Shown piece by piece: positions 43,991 through 53,445 of a DNA stretch of 64,000 nucleotides (within the stretch, counting starts at the first letter, position 1; every line of letters begins with the position of its first letter). Origin of the DNA: Marisediminitalea alba (GTDB taxonomy: Bacteria; Pseudomonadota; Gammaproteobacteria; Enterobacterales; Alteromonadaceae); the NCBI RefSeq assembly GCF_002993365.1, contig NZ_PVNP01000214.1, positions 1,155 through 65,154 of the forward strand. The letters are read 5' to 3'. The notes below the pieces were generated by a model. It saw nothing but the letters and a program-made list of their open reading frames with translations, did not search any database and had not been told where the DNA came from. The translations under genes were made by a program, and so were the position numbers.

Positions 43991-45234
43991 GTTTAATTAC
44001 ACAAATTGCCAACGACACAGCTAACGCTGCGAAAACGTTAGCGATTTTAGATGAAGCAACGAAAAACAAAGTACTGGCTGCCATGGCTGCAGCCATTCGT
44101 GATAACCAGGACGAGATTGTTAAGGTCAACACGAAAGAAGTTGCTGAGGGTAAACAAGCCGGTCTGGATGACGCCATGTTAGACCGCCTCACCCTGACGC
44201 CTGCGCGTATCGAAGATATGGCTGCAGGCATCGAAACCATTATTGAGCTGGCTGATCCGGTAGGGCAGGAGCGTTCGATTATGGAACGTCCTAACGGCCT
44301 GCAAATTAACAAAATGCGTGTGCCCCTTGGTGTGGTTTGTATGATTTACGAAGCACGTCCCAACGTAACCGCTGATGCTGGTGCTTTATGTTTTAAATCG
44401 GGTAACGGCGTAATTCTGCGTGGTGGTAAAGAAGCCTTGCAAACCAGCATGGCGATTGCTGGCTTGTTGCAGCAGGTTCTGCGTGAGCACGATTTACCTG
44501 AAGCGTTAATCAGCGTGATCCCGGATCCGGACCGCGCCCTGATGCAGGAACTGATGGATCAGGTTGATACTATCGACGTGATTATTCCACGTGGTGGTGA
44601 AGGCCTTATCCGCTATGTAACAGATAACAGTAAGGTGCCGGTAATTCAGCACTTCAAAGGTGTATGTCACTTATACGTCGATAAGGACGCAGATCTGGAC
44701 ATGGGCCTGGAGCTTCTTATTAACGGTAAAACTCAGCGTACCGGTGTGTGTAACGCACTGGAAGGTCTGGTAGTGCATCAGGCGATTGCCGGTGATTTCC
44801 TGCCAAGAGTCAGTAAGATGTGTCAGGAGAAAGGCGTCACGGTGCATGCTAACGAAGCGGCAGCCAGCTATTTCGACAATGCCGATGTGATTGGCGATGA
44901 CGAATTTGGCGAAGAGTACCTTGGCCTTGAAATCGCTATCCGCGTAGTTAAAGACTACGACGAAGCACTGTCGCACATCCATAAATTTGGTAGTCACCAT
45001 ACAGAAGTGATCTGTACTCAGAACATGGATACAGCAAAGCACTTCCAGCGTGCTGTAGATGCCTCAGCGGTAATGATTAATGCGTCTTCACGCTTTAATG
45101 ATGGTAGCCAGCTTGGCCTTGGCGCAGAGATTGGTATCGCCACCACTAAATTGCATGCTTACGGACCTATGGGGCTGGAGTCGCTGACCACTGAGAAATA
45201 TGTAGTCACCGGCACCGGACAAATCCGCGAATAA
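43987..45234 (+). CDS. proA: Gamma-glutamyl phosphate reductase
   Basis: A 415-residue ALDH-superfamily enzyme (E. coli 417) reducing glutamyl phosphate to glutamate semialdehyde. The catalytic cysteine is C255 in T-G-V-C-N-A-L-E. G-V-V-C-M-I-Y-E-A-R-P-N-V-T (115-128) and G-S-H-H-T-E (about 336-341) are family signatures. Coupled to proB; a terminator follows at 45313. Confidence 0.97.
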   Translation: MSLITQIANDTANAAKTLAILDEATKNKVLAAMAAAIRDNQDEIVKVNTKEVAEGKQAGLDDAMLDRLTLTPARIEDMAAGIETIIELADPVGQERSIMERPNGLQINKMRVPLGVVCMIYEARPNVTADAGALCFKSGNGVILRGGKEALQTSMAIAGLLQQVLREHDLPEALISVIPDPDRALMQELMDQVDTIDVIIPRGGEGLIRYVTDNSKVPVIQHFKGVCHLYVDKDADLDMGLELLINGKTQRTGVCNALEGLVVHQAIAGDFLPRVSKMCQEKGVTVHANEAAASYFDNADVIGDDEFGEEYLGLEIAIRVVKDYDEALSHIHKFGSHHTEVICTQNMDTAKHFQRAVDASAVMINASSRFNDGSQLGLGAEIGIATTKLHAYGPMGLESLTTEKYVVTGTGQIRE

Positions 45235-45312
45235 TAGCGACGGATAACCGATGGTCGACGTGGTAAGGTTGAGTTTTTTACTATAACCTGCCACGCTTTG
45301 CTACGAATATGT

Positions 45313-45340
45313 AAAGTCCACCTATAAGGTGGGCTTTTTT
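45313..45340 (+). terminator. Rho-independent terminator after proBA
   Basis: AAAGTCCACCT (45313-45323) pairs with AGGTGGGCTTT (45327-45337) with one G-U pair and a 3-base loop, ending in a run of T. It overlaps the leader of the channel gene. Confidence 0.85.
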
Positions 45341-45359
45341 GTTGGAGGAACTTGAGTTC

Positions 45360-46256
45360 ATGGCGATGCCTGACGTAATCGACCAAGCCTGGCGCGTTTT
45401 TCTGGATTACACCCAGTCCTATAAATTACTAACCTCACTGTTACTTATAATGGTGTTTCTTGGTTGCAAGCGCATCATTATCAGGTTGCTCAGACGACAA
45501 AGTAAAAAAAGCGGCGATGACCGCCGTCACTCCATTAATATTATCGACCAGTTAGGTAATGCCATCCTGCTGGTGTTGCTGCTAATGCTCTGGTCAACCG
45601 AAGTGCAGAGTCTGGCCCTGTCCATTGCGGCATTTATGGTGGCTATCGTCTTTGCCACCCGCGAGATGATCCAGTGCTTTATGGGCTTTATCTACTACAT
45701 GACAACGCGTCCGTTCAGGGTCGGCGACTGGGTTCAGTTAGGCGATAATGTGGGCGAAGTGGTAGAAATGGACTGGGCCAAAACCACACTGCTGGAAGTG
45801 GATGCGGAACACTATGGCTATACCGGTAAGCACGTGTATGTGCCGAATAATCAATTGATGATTCAGGTAGTTAAAAACCTTAACTTCCTGCGCCGCTATC
45901 GATTGCACGAATTTTCGTTAACGCTTGAGCCGCTGGTCAATCCCTATAGGTTGTTGGACGACTTCAGAGCGAAAGCCATTGAACATTGCAGTCACTTCCG
46001 CGATGTAGCCGAGCGCTATAAGAGCTGGATTGAGCGTAACCTGGATGCTGAGTTCATTAGCATCGATCCGGTTATCGACATTGAAACCAATAATTTTGCC
46101 AAGTTTGTGGTGAAAGTGGGGCTGTTTTGTCCTTCTGACGAGTCGCTGTTACTGGAAGAGAAAATTCGCGCAGACTGGTTGTCTTTATGGTTTGATACCA
46201 TTAAAGCAGAACAGAAAAAGGGCGGCTTGCCACCAGTAAGTTCAGATCAGGCTTAG
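45360..46256 (+). CDS. MscS-type mechanosensitive channel family protein
   Basis: From ATG 45360 the protein is 298 residues; TTGGAGGAA (45341-45349) precedes it and the TTG at 45339 lies in the terminator tail. Three membrane helices occupy about 15-120. The MscS core follows: F-R-V-G-D-W-V-Q-L-G-D-N-V-G-E-V-V-E-M-D (about 115-134) and Y-V-P-N-N-Q-L near 160. The vestibule domain and a C-terminal strand region complete it. It is a short member of the class (E. coli MscS 286). It would protect against osmotic downshock, in keeping with the adjacent proline genes (inference). Confidence 0.9.
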   Translation: MAMPDVIDQAWRVFLDYTQSYKLLTSLLLIMVFLGCKRIIIRLLRRQSKKSGDDRRHSINIIDQLGNAILLVLLLMLWSTEVQSLALSIAAFMVAIVFATREMIQCFMGFIYYMTTRPFRVGDWVQLGDNVGEVVEMDWAKTTLLEVDAEHYGYTGKHVYVPNNQLMIQVVKNLNFLRRYRLHEFSLTLEPLVNPYRLLDDFRAKAIEHCSHFRDVAERYKSWIERNLDAEFISIDPVIDIETNNFAKFVVKVGLFCPSDESLLLEEKIRADWLSLWFDTIKAEQKKGGLPPVSSDQA

Positions 46257-46257
46257 A

Positions 46258-46800
46258 TTACAACCAGGCGCGACGCTGGCTGAAATGGTGGCTTAAAAAG
46301 TCCATCTGATCGGCCAGAATACGCCGGTTCATCAGGTAAAAGCGTTCATACAAATTGGGCGCGAAGGGCACAGCCAGTAATGGCATATTCGCCTCTTCCG
46401 GTGTTCTGGCACCTTTTTGATGGTTACAGCGGGCGCAGGCAGTGGCGACATTTTGCCAGTTGTTTTTACCGCCTCTTGAGCGTGGGATAATATGATCCCG
46501 GGTGAGCTGGCCGGAACGAAACTGATTGCCGCAATATAAACACAGGTAGTTGTCGCGACGGAATAAATAGTGGTTACTCAAGGCAATTTTGCCGTTTTGT
46601 ACTACTTTACCATCGCAGGCGATAATCGAACTGATACGCAGCTGGCTTTGCTGGCCTTCACGGTTCCAGCCGCCGAGCAGGGTACGGTGCTGATTACCCA
46701 GTTCAAACAGTACTTTATTCTGGGCGTAGTAACGAGCGGCCTGATAAATGTCGAGCCAGTCTTGTGGCGCACCTGCTTTATTGAGACGTAATATTAACAT
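46258..46800 (-). CDS. HNH endonuclease family protein
   Basis: A 180-residue protein with a compact HNH centre: C87-x-x-C90 (L-C-L-Y-C), R-D-H103-I-I-P-R-S-R-G-G, N-x-x-x-A-C122-x-x-C125-N-H-Q-K-G. Flanking regions are helical. Such stand-alone HNH proteins are common in Alteromonadales and are not evidently part of an intron or restriction system. It ends one base after the channel gene's stop, so the genes converge. Confidence 0.85.
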   Translation of the reverse strand: MLILRLNKAGAPQDWLDIYQAARYYAQNKVLFELGNQHRTLLGGWNREGQQSQLRISSIIACDGKVVQNGKIALSNHYLFRRDNYLCLYCGNQFRSGQLTRDHIIPRSRGGKNNWQNVATACARCNHQKGARTPEEANMPLLAVPFAPNLYERFYLMNRRILADQMDFLSHHFSQRRAWL

Positions 46801-46954
46801 GTCCGGCCCTCAATCCTTTAGAGGTCTTGTCGACCTGGCAAACAGTACTGTTACGAATCAGTATGACAGATTGATGAAAAGACGCCACAGGGTGGGTTAA
46901 AAATGCGCAAATTGCCCGTAAGACTTAATTTTTTGGCTTATCGGTGATTAGTTA

Positions 46955-46984
46955 TTGGTAAACGCACCTTGACGCCGCTATACT
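46955..46984 (+). promoter_or_regulatory. Candidate pnp promoter
   Basis: TTGGTA (46955-46960), 18-base spacer, TATACT (46979-46984), in the 237-base gap before pnp. Transcripts would carry a leader of about 45-50 bases. Confidence 0.5.
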
Positions 46985-47037
46985 AACGGCCGCGTTTAAT
47001 AGCGAAGAATTTTAAAGAAAGATTTAAAGGACAAATA

Positions 47038-49152
47038 GTGACTCCTATTACAAAAACATTCCAGTATGGACAGCATACTGTAACTTTAGAAACGGGTGTG
47101 ATTGCCCGTCAGGCAACCGCTGCAGTATTAGCCAGCATGGACGATACTTCTGTACTGGTTACCGTAGTTGGTAAAAAAGAAGCCAAAGCCGATCAGGATT
47201 TCTTCCCTCTGACCGTTAACTATCAGGAAAAAACTTACGCTGCGGGTAAAATCCCAGGCGGTTTTTTCAAGCGTGAAGGTCGTCCTTCTGAAGGTGAAAC
47301 CCTGACTGCGCGTCTGATTGACCGTCCAATTCGTCCATTATTCCCGGAAGGGTTTAAGAACGAAGTACAGGTTGTTATCACCGTGGTTTCTGCAAACCCG
47401 GAAATACCCACTGATGTGATCTCAATGATTGGTACTTCAGCGGCTCTGGCCATTTCTGGTATTCCGTTTAATGGTCCGATTGGTGCGGCACGTGTTGGCT
47501 ACACTGATGGTGAATATATTCTTAACACCCGCACCAGTGAGCAGGAAGCAAGCCAACTTGATTTAGTGGTTGCCGGTACTGAAGGTGCGGTACTGATGGT
47601 TGAATCAGAAGCCAGCATTCTGTCTGAAGAAGTGATGCTTGGTGCGGTAATGTTCGGTCACGAGCAATTACAAACTGTTGTTTCTGCGGTTAATGAGTTT
47701 GCATCTGAAGTGAACACGCCGAAGTGGGACTGGGTTGCTCCGCAGGAAAACACCAGTCTGAAAGACAAAATTAAAGCCCTTGCCCTTGAAGGCATGACTG
47801 CTGCTTATCAGATTTCTGACAAGCTCGAGCGTAAAGACGCAGTGACAGCGGTTACCGAAAAAGCAGCGGCTGAGATTCTGGCTGCTGACGAAGAGCAAGA
47901 CTCTAAAGAAGTGCTTGATCTGCTGCACGAACTGGAAAGTGACGTAGTACGTTCACGTATCCTGGCAGGTGAACCACGTATCGATGGCCGTGATCCTACT
48001 ATGGTACGCGCCCTTAACGTGTCTACCGGCGTACTGCCGCGTACCCACGGTTCTGCAGTATTCACCCGTGGTGAAACACAGGCACTGGTTGTGGCTACCC
48101 TTGGTACCGAGCGTGATGCGCAGATGATTGATGAACTGGCTGGCCGTCGCGACAGCAAGTTTATGCTGCATTATAACTTCCCTCCGTACTGTGTAGGTGA
48201 AACTGGTATGATCGGCTCGCCTAAGCGTCGTGAAATTGGTCACGGTCGACTGGCTAAGCGCGGTATTCAGGCGGTTATGCCTTCTGATGAAGAATTCCCG
48301 TATGTAGTACGTGTGGTATCAGAAATCACTGAATCAAACGGTTCATCTTCAATGGCTTCTGTATGTGGTACTTCACTGGCGTTAATGGATGCTGGTGTAC
48401 CAATTAAGGCCTCTGTTGCTGGTATCGCTATGGGTCTGGTGAAGAGCGACGACAACTTCGTAGTTCTGTCTGACATCTTGGGTGATGAAGATCACTTAGG
48501 TGACATGGACTTTAAAGTTGCCGGTACTACCGAAGGTGTTACGGCGCTGCAGATGGATATCAAGATTGAAGGTATCACTAAAGAAATCATGCAGATTGCC
48601 CTTAAACAGGCAAAAGAAGCCCGTTTACACATTCTTGGCGTAATGGACTCTGCCCTGGGCGGCCACCGTGAAGAAATGAGCGAGTTTGCACCGCGCATTT
48701 ACACGCTGAAGATTGATCAGGACAAGATCCGTGACGTTATCGGTAAAGGCGGCGCAATGATTCGTTCGATCACCGAAGAGTCTGACACCAACATCGAAAT
48801 CGAAGATGACGGTACAGTGAAGATCTTCGCAACCGAGCGTGCCAAAGCGGAAATCGCCATTGCTAAGATTGAACAGGTGACTGCTGAAATCGAAGTAGGT
48901 AAGACCTACAACGGTAAAGTAACCCGTATCGTTGACTTTGGTGCTTTCGTTGAAGTACTGCCGGGTAAAGAAGGTCTGGTTCACATTTCACAAATTGCTC
49001 ACGAGCGTGTGAACAAAGTGACTGACTACCTGTCTGAAGGTCAGATGGTTGACGTAAAAGTAATGGAAATCGACCGTCAGAACCGTGTACGTTTAAGCAT
49101 TAAAGAGTTGTTAGAAAAGCCAGCTAAGCCTGAGTCTTCTGACGACGCTTAA
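47038..49152 (+). CDS. pnp: Polyribonucleotide nucleotidyltransferase (PNPase)
   Basis: A 704-residue trimeric 3'-5' phosphorolytic exoribonuclease (E. coli 711). Two RNase PH domains carry the F-F-K-R-E-G-R-P-S signature and the catalytic region D-I-L-G-D-E-D-H-L-G-D-M-D near 480. A KH domain with V-I-G-K-G-G-A-M-I-R and an S1 domain (V-D-F-G-A-F-V-E-V-L-P-G-K-E-G-L-V-H-I-S) follow. The start is GTG 47038 with AAAGGAC before it. A terminator follows at 49177. rpsO, its usual upstream neighbour, is not present. Confidence 0.98.
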   Translation: MTPITKTFQYGQHTVTLETGVIARQATAAVLASMDDTSVLVTVVGKKEAKADQDFFPLTVNYQEKTYAAGKIPGGFFKREGRPSEGETLTARLIDRPIRPLFPEGFKNEVQVVITVVSANPEIPTDVISMIGTSAALAISGIPFNGPIGAARVGYTDGEYILNTRTSEQEASQLDLVVAGTEGAVLMVESEASILSEEVMLGAVMFGHEQLQTVVSAVNEFASEVNTPKWDWVAPQENTSLKDKIKALALEGMTAAYQISDKLERKDAVTAVTEKAAAEILAADEEQDSKEVLDLLHELESDVVRSRILAGEPRIDGRDPTMVRALNVSTGVLPRTHGSAVFTRGETQALVVATLGTERDAQMIDELAGRRDSKFMLHYNFPPYCVGETGMIGSPKRREIGHGRLAKRGIQAVMPSDEEFPYVVRVVSEITESNGSSSMASVCGTSLALMDAGVPIKASVAGIAMGLVKSDDNFVVLSDILGDEDHLGDMDFKVAGTTEGVTALQMDIKIEGITKEIMQIALKQAKEARLHILGVMDSALGGHREEMSEFAPRIYTLKIDQDKIRDVIGKGGAMIRSITEESDTNIEIEDDGTVKIFATERAKAEIAIAKIEQVTAEIEVGKTYNGKVTRIVDFGAFVEVLPGKEGLVHISQIAHERVNKVTDYLSEGQMVDVKVMEIDRQNRVRLSIKELLEKPAKPESSDDA

Positions 49153-49176
49153 TCTCAAAGCGAAATTCGTAGGTAT

Positions 49177-49200
49177 AAAGGGGCTATAAGCCCCTTTTTT
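49177..49200 (+). terminator. Rho-independent terminator after pnp
   Basis: AAAGGGGCT and AGCCCCTTT form a 9-bp stem with loop ATA, followed by T-run. Confidence 0.9.
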
Positions 49201-49231
49201 CATGCATGAACAGGCCTTAAGGAAAAGTAAC

Positions 49232-49534
49232 ATGGATAAATCCGTACAAACTGAAATCGAAGCAGCCGTATTCCGCCGTTTAATCACTCACCTGGATGAA
49301 CATAAAGACGTGCAGAATATCGAACTGATGATTCTGGCTGACTTTTGTCGCAACTGTCTGGCTAAATGGTATAGCAAAGCTGCCGAAGAACGTGGCGAAG
49401 AAGTGGACTATGATGAAGCCCGACGCGTGGTTTATAAAATGCCTTACAGCGAGTGGAAGGAAAAACACCAGCTGCCCGCTACCGACGAACAACTGGCTGC
49501 ATTTAATGCCAAACAGGCAGCCAAAAAGGCTTAA
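49232..49534 (+). CDS. DUF1244 domain-containing protein
   Basis: From ATG 49232, 100 residues; AAGGAAAAG lies just before, whereas the frame from 49202 starts inside the terminator tail. F-R-R-L-I-T-H-L near the start and D-F-C-R-N-C-L-A-K-W-Y match the DUF1244 family, a small helical domain of unknown function common in proteobacteria. The stop overlaps the 3' end of cdd on the other strand by 4 bases. Confidence 0.85.
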   Translation: MDKSVQTEIEAAVFRRLITHLDEHKDVQNIELMILADFCRNCLAKWYSKAAEERGEEVDYDEARRVVYKMPYSEWKEKHQLPATDEQLAAFNAKQAAKKA

Positions 49535-49932
49535 CCCCGGTTTTGCTCCTCCGGCAAACTATAAGTGTGGGGGAGCAGTTCACTGACTGTGGTTTTAGTG
49601 CATTCGCCACTAGCGGTGAGCATAAATACCGGTGTATCTGCACTGGCAAACTCGGCGATTTTCTGGCGGCAGCCACCGCAGGGATAGCAGTAATCATCAT
49701 TGGGGCTGGCAACCAGAATTTGTTTAATCTGCGTGGCGCCAGCGGTAATCATAGTGCCAATCGCCGAGGCTTCGGCGCATTGCCCCTGTGGGAACGCGGC
49801 GTTTTCAACGTTGCAGCCGTAATATACATTGCCGTCCTCGGCGACGATTGCCGCGCCAACCCGGAACTTAGAGTAGGGGGCGTAGGCGTTTTTCTGGGCC
49901 TTTAGTGCGGCATCTTTTAACTGTTGTAACAA
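49531..49932 (-). CDS. cdd: Cytidine deaminase
   Basis: A 133-residue enzyme of the short tetrameric type. The zinc site is C52-A-E54 and P-C85-G-G-C88; F-R-V-G-A-A (24-28) and N-V-E-N-A binding motifs are present. It deaminates cytidine and deoxycytidine in pyrimidine salvage. The gene is convergent with the DUF1244 gene, overlapping by 4 bases. Confidence 0.95.
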   Translation of the reverse strand: MLQQLKDAALKAQKNAYAPYSKFRVGAAIVAEDGNVYYGCNVENAAFPQGQCAEASAIGTMITAGATQIKQILVASPNDDYCYPCGGCRQKIAEFASADTPVFMLTASGECTKTTVSELLPHTYSLPEEQNRG

Positions 49933-50072
49933 TTTACTGCTTCCTTAACTGTCGTTATTTTTGTCTACTATCCGGTGAGAACTGATATAGTCTCACTCAT
50001 CAATACGTGTTAGCGTCTGACTTCTGTTATAGTTGTATCAAACGCGGCGAATAGGAAAGAATTATATTTACC

Positions 50073-50951
50073 ATGCTTAGTCGATTGAGTCTTATCTTTT
50101 TTGTTTTAGTGGTTACCGGTTGCGCACAAACTGCACCAAAACAACAGCAAACCGAAATGGGGAACCTGTTAGTGCCGGAACCTGCTCCCCTGAGTATTCG
50201 TTCGCAGGTGGCTATCGCCCGATTCGGCCAGATTCTCTCTAACGCCGAACTAACCGACGAAGATAAAGCCCAGTTACATTTCCAGCGTGGCATGTTATAC
50301 GACAGCGTAGGCCTGGGTGGCCTGGCGCAATTCGATTATAACCGGGCAATTAACTTTAAACCGGATATGGCCGAAGCGTACAACTCACTTGGTGTCCACA
50401 TGGTACAGCAGGAAGAGTTTAGCCGTGCCTATGAAGCCTTTGATTCAACCCTGGATATCGATCCGGGTTATGATTTCGCCTTTTTAAACCGTGGCATTGC
50501 GTTATATTACGGCGGCCGGGCCGACTTAGCCGTGTCTGATTTAGCGACCTTCGCTAACAAAGCGCCGGATGATCCATTCCGGGTGTTATGGGCCTATTTT
50601 GCCGAGTCAGAGTACGCTCCGCAGACGGCCCGGCAACAACTCACTCAGCGCCGGGAAAACCTGCCTGACAGTCATTGGGCTACCGGTCTGGTCGATTTGT
50701 TTTTAGGCCAGCAAACCGAAAAACAATTGCTCGACTCGCTGCTAAATGGCATTACCAGCGAGAAAGAGCTGACCGACAGGTTGTGTGAAGCTTATTTTTA
50801 TCTGGGTAAGTATCACGAAGAAAACAACCAGCCTGGCGTGGCCTCCAATTACTTTAAGTTTGCCCTCAGCACCAATGTGTATGAGTACGTTGAACACCGT
50901 TATGCCCGCTTGGAGCTGCAACGCTTAAGGCAAAACACGGTTACCGACTAA
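50073..50951 (+). CDS. nlpI: Lipoprotein NlpI (TPR)
   Basis: A 292-residue outer-membrane lipoprotein with lipobox V-T-G-C (C17). TPR motifs follow, for instance F-K-P-D-M-A-E-A-Y-N-S-L-G and I-D-P-G-Y-D-F-A-F-L-N-R-G. In E. coli NlpI is an adaptor that scaffolds peptidoglycan hydrolases and the protease Prc. The length equals the E. coli protein (294). The pnp-nlpI neighbourhood is conserved, here with two genes between. The next gene begins 3 bases after its stop. Confidence 0.94.
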   Translation: MLSRLSLIFFVLVVTGCAQTAPKQQQTEMGNLLVPEPAPLSIRSQVAIARFGQILSNAELTDEDKAQLHFQRGMLYDSVGLGGLAQFDYNRAINFKPDMAEAYNSLGVHMVQQEEFSRAYEAFDSTLDIDPGYDFAFLNRGIALYYGGRADLAVSDLATFANKAPDDPFRVLWAYFAESEYAPQTARQQLTQRRENLPDSHWATGLVDLFLGQQTEKQLLDSLLNGITSEKELTDRLCEAYFYLGKYHEENNQPGVASNYFKFALSTNVYEYVEHRYARLELQRLRQNTVTD

Positions 50952-50954
50952 GTC

Positions 50955-52445
50955 ATGATGTTCTTCAGAGCAACCTGTCTGGCGGTGTTTACTTCATTAA
51001 CCATCGCCGCAGACAGTGGACATATGCCCTCCCAATTGCTCAATAACGCCGAGCAGGCCGACAAGCCTGCACCATTGTTATGGGTTGCTGTGCAGCAAAA
51101 TAGTCTGGTGGCTAAGCAACGCCTGATGGCGTTTGCAGAGGCTAACCGCAACCAGTACTGGCTGGAAATGCTCATTAAGTCCGGTTATTCACCCGCTGCA
51201 CTGACACTTTCCCGGTTAGAGGATAACCCGAGGATCACCCAGCGGCTGGTGCGTCTGGCGGCGCGCGGCGGGGTGGCCGAAGCACAATATGAATATGCGC
51301 TCACGCGGGATGATTTTGCTCATCGTGAAACCTGGTTAAAAGCGGCTGCTGAGCAGGATTATTTTGTGGCGCAAACTGCCCTTGCTGACTGGTATCTGCT
51401 CCACGAACAACAAAGTGAAGCCGAGCCATGGTTACAAAAAACCGCCAGCCGGGACAGCCAGAGCGCATTTCAGCTGGCCTATATCCGCTGGCAGCAGGGC
51501 CGTGAAGACGAAGGATACGAACTGTTTAAACAGGCGGCGGAACAGCACCACGAGCAGGCCGAAAGTGTGTTGGCTGTGCTGCAACAATATCAGCCTGAGT
51601 CAATTGCTGATTTGTCGACTAAGCCGGCAAGTGGTAATCCAGCGCAATGCCGGCAGCAAATTCAGCCTTTCGCCACCGGACTGGCCGAGATGGTGCAGGC
51701 GAATCGTATTTACCAGCAGTTCTTAGCAGACAAACGGCTTAAATCCTTACCCTTATGCGTGAGCAAGCCCATCTGGCTGGCCCGCGAGTCATTAAATTGT
51801 GATGCTAACTGGCAAGGCCAGGGACGCCTCGGGTGTAACATTGAAGCGCTTGAGCCGGTAGTCAGGCAGCGCGGCTTTACCCATGCAGTGGTGTTGGCCA
51901 AATCAGGCAAGGCGAATGTGAATAATGGCGTGATGTATCTTGATGTGGGCGATACCTATAGCGTATTTGTTCATGAGTTGGCACATTTTGTCGGGTTTGT
52001 CGACGAGTATCCGTTAACCCGCAGTTTTGCCAAAGAGTACTGCGCCCGCCAATCCGCGCCTAATCTGGTGTTTTTAGGGACGTTGACTTATGCGCCGCTG
52101 AGTAACATCGAATACTGGCAGTCTATCGAATTCCCGGTCACCCTTTATCCATCGCGTACCTGTAATAACATTGGCGTAGCGAGCTTTAAACCCAGCGCTC
52201 GGATCACCTTTATGGAAAACCACGACGCTAAATATATCCCGCCTATCTACCTTTCGATCTGGAGTTCGTTACTTAACAATCCCAAGGCACAGCGTCCTAT
52301 CGCCATGAATCTGTTTCAGCATTTTGAACAAGCAGGCAATTCTCAGAAAGCGTCTTACTGGCTGGATGTATTCCGCCAGCAGCGGACCGGTTTAACAACC
52401 GACCCGGCGGCAGACGCGATGACAGAAAATATCAGCGCCGACTGA
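50955..52445 (+). CDS. Secreted Sel1-like repeat protein with HExxH metallopeptidase motif
   Basis: A 496-residue protein. A short signal peptide (about 1-19, cleaved near I-A-A-D) is followed by Sel1/TPR-like helical repeats (about 95-215, L-A-A-R-G-G-V-A-E-A-Q-Y-E and similar). The C-terminal domain (about 230-460) contains H340-E-L-A-H344-F-V-G-F-V-D350-E, a zinc-metallopeptidase motif of the HExxHxxGxxD class. Cysteine pairs in the domain suggest disulfides and a periplasmic location. It is 3 bases from nlpI, which recruits peptidoglycan and proteolysis enzymes, so a role with NlpI is plausible (inference). The start may be ATG 50955 or 50958. Confidence 0.8.
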   Translation: MMFFRATCLAVFTSLTIAADSGHMPSQLLNNAEQADKPAPLLWVAVQQNSLVAKQRLMAFAEANRNQYWLEMLIKSGYSPAALTLSRLEDNPRITQRLVRLAARGGVAEAQYEYALTRDDFAHRETWLKAAAEQDYFVAQTALADWYLLHEQQSEAEPWLQKTASRDSQSAFQLAYIRWQQGREDEGYELFKQAAEQHHEQAESVLAVLQQYQPESIADLSTKPASGNPAQCRQQIQPFATGLAEMVQANRIYQQFLADKRLKSLPLCVSKPIWLARESLNCDANWQGQGRLGCNIEALEPVVRQRGFTHAVVLAKSGKANVNNGVMYLDVGDTYSVFVHELAHFVGFVDEYPLTRSFAKEYCARQSAPNLVFLGTLTYAPLSNIEYWQSIEFPVTLYPSRTCNNIGVASFKPSARITFMENHDAKYIPPIYLSIWSSLLNNPKAQRPIAMNLFQHFEQAGNSQKASYWLDVFRQQRTGLTTDPAADAMTENISAD

Positions 52446-53178
52446 GGACATCTGAACGATATTCGTTGACCCACATGGCAGTGGCACCGCAGATGGCCAC
52501 TGGCATCACCAGAAAATTCACAATCGGTATCATCGCCATCACGTTAACGGCAACGCCAAACGAATAGCTGAGGCCTTTACGATCGCCAAGTCGTTGGCGC
52601 ATTTCACCAAAAGGCACTTTGTGGTTATCAAAAGGGTAGTCGCAATACTGGATGGCCATCATCCAGGCGCCGAATAAAAACCACAATATCTGGCCAATTA
52701 CCGGCAGAAAGAAAAATAACAGCAAAAAGCCGATGGCGCGGGGCAGGTAATACACCAGTTTGGTGATCTCCCGGCCCAGCGTACGGGGAATATCTTTAAT
52801 GATTGCCATTACGCCGTCATCGCCGAGTGACTGTCCGGTAAGATGCCGTTCCACTTTTTCGGCCAGCAAGCCGTTAAAAGGGGCGGCTATCCAGTTGGCC
52901 AGGGTACCAAACATCAGGGCAAAGCTGAGTAAAATACTGATCACCGCCAACGGCCAGAGTAAAAAGGTAATAGAGGTCTTGAGCCAGCCCAGCCAGTCAG
53001 GAATAAACCCGATGAGGTAGTCCACACCGGCCTGAATTTCGCCGAGCAGAAAATAAAATGCCGCTGAAAATAACACCAGATTGATCATCAAAGGAATAAA
53101 CACAAAGCGCTTTAAGCCTTTTGTGGTAATTAAATCAAACCCTTGCCCGAAATAACCGATACCGCTGCGTTGTGCCAT
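52432..53178 (-). CDS. cysZ: Sulfate transporter CysZ
   Basis: From the ATG at 53178, 248 residues (E. coli 253); AGGAG lies just ahead, while the frame to 53253 adds 25 residues of no family character. The family start G-I-G-Y-F-G-Q-G-F-x-L-I and the central A-N-W-I-A-A-P-F-N-G-L-L-A-E-K-V-E are seen. It is an inner-membrane protein that moves sulfate for cysteine synthesis. It lies divergent from smc-zipA-ligA, recalling the cysZ-zipA-ligA neighbourhood of E. coli. The stop overlaps the 3' end of the metallopeptidase gene by 14 bases. Confidence 0.93.
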   Translation of the reverse strand: MAQRSGIGYFGQGFDLITTKGLKRFVFIPLMINLVLFSAAFYFLLGEIQAGVDYLIGFIPDWLGWLKTSITFLLWPLAVISILLSFALMFGTLANWIAAPFNGLLAEKVERHLTGQSLGDDGVMAIIKDIPRTLGREITKLVYYLPRAIGFLLLFFFLPVIGQILWFLFGAWMMAIQYCDYPFDNHKVPFGEMRQRLGDRKGLSYSFGVAVNVMAMIPIVNFLVMPVAICGATAMWVNEYRSDVLSRR

Positions 53179-53445
53179 TAAAACTCCTGCTGTCTGGTGA
53201 AAAGAACATGCCCTTATCTGCAGAGGGGGCGATAAAAAATTGCATATTTTCAAACACCCACAGTATAAAACCCTGGGATCTCACTGTGAATTCATAATTG
53301 TTACAGTTCATGAACTTTGTTACATTCAATTTATAATAACAACCACAACAACGCGTGCGCATATTGAGAATTACCGGTTCAACGCTATCGACAGGATCAG
53401 CGGGTATCGCTATCAATAACGCTCTTTTAACAGAGTGGTGGTGTT

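Noticed and set aside
46258..46800. HNH gene as part of an intron or defence island
   Set aside because: It stands alone between an MscS-type gene and pnp with no intron RNA, inteins or partner genes; treated as a stand-alone HNH family protein.
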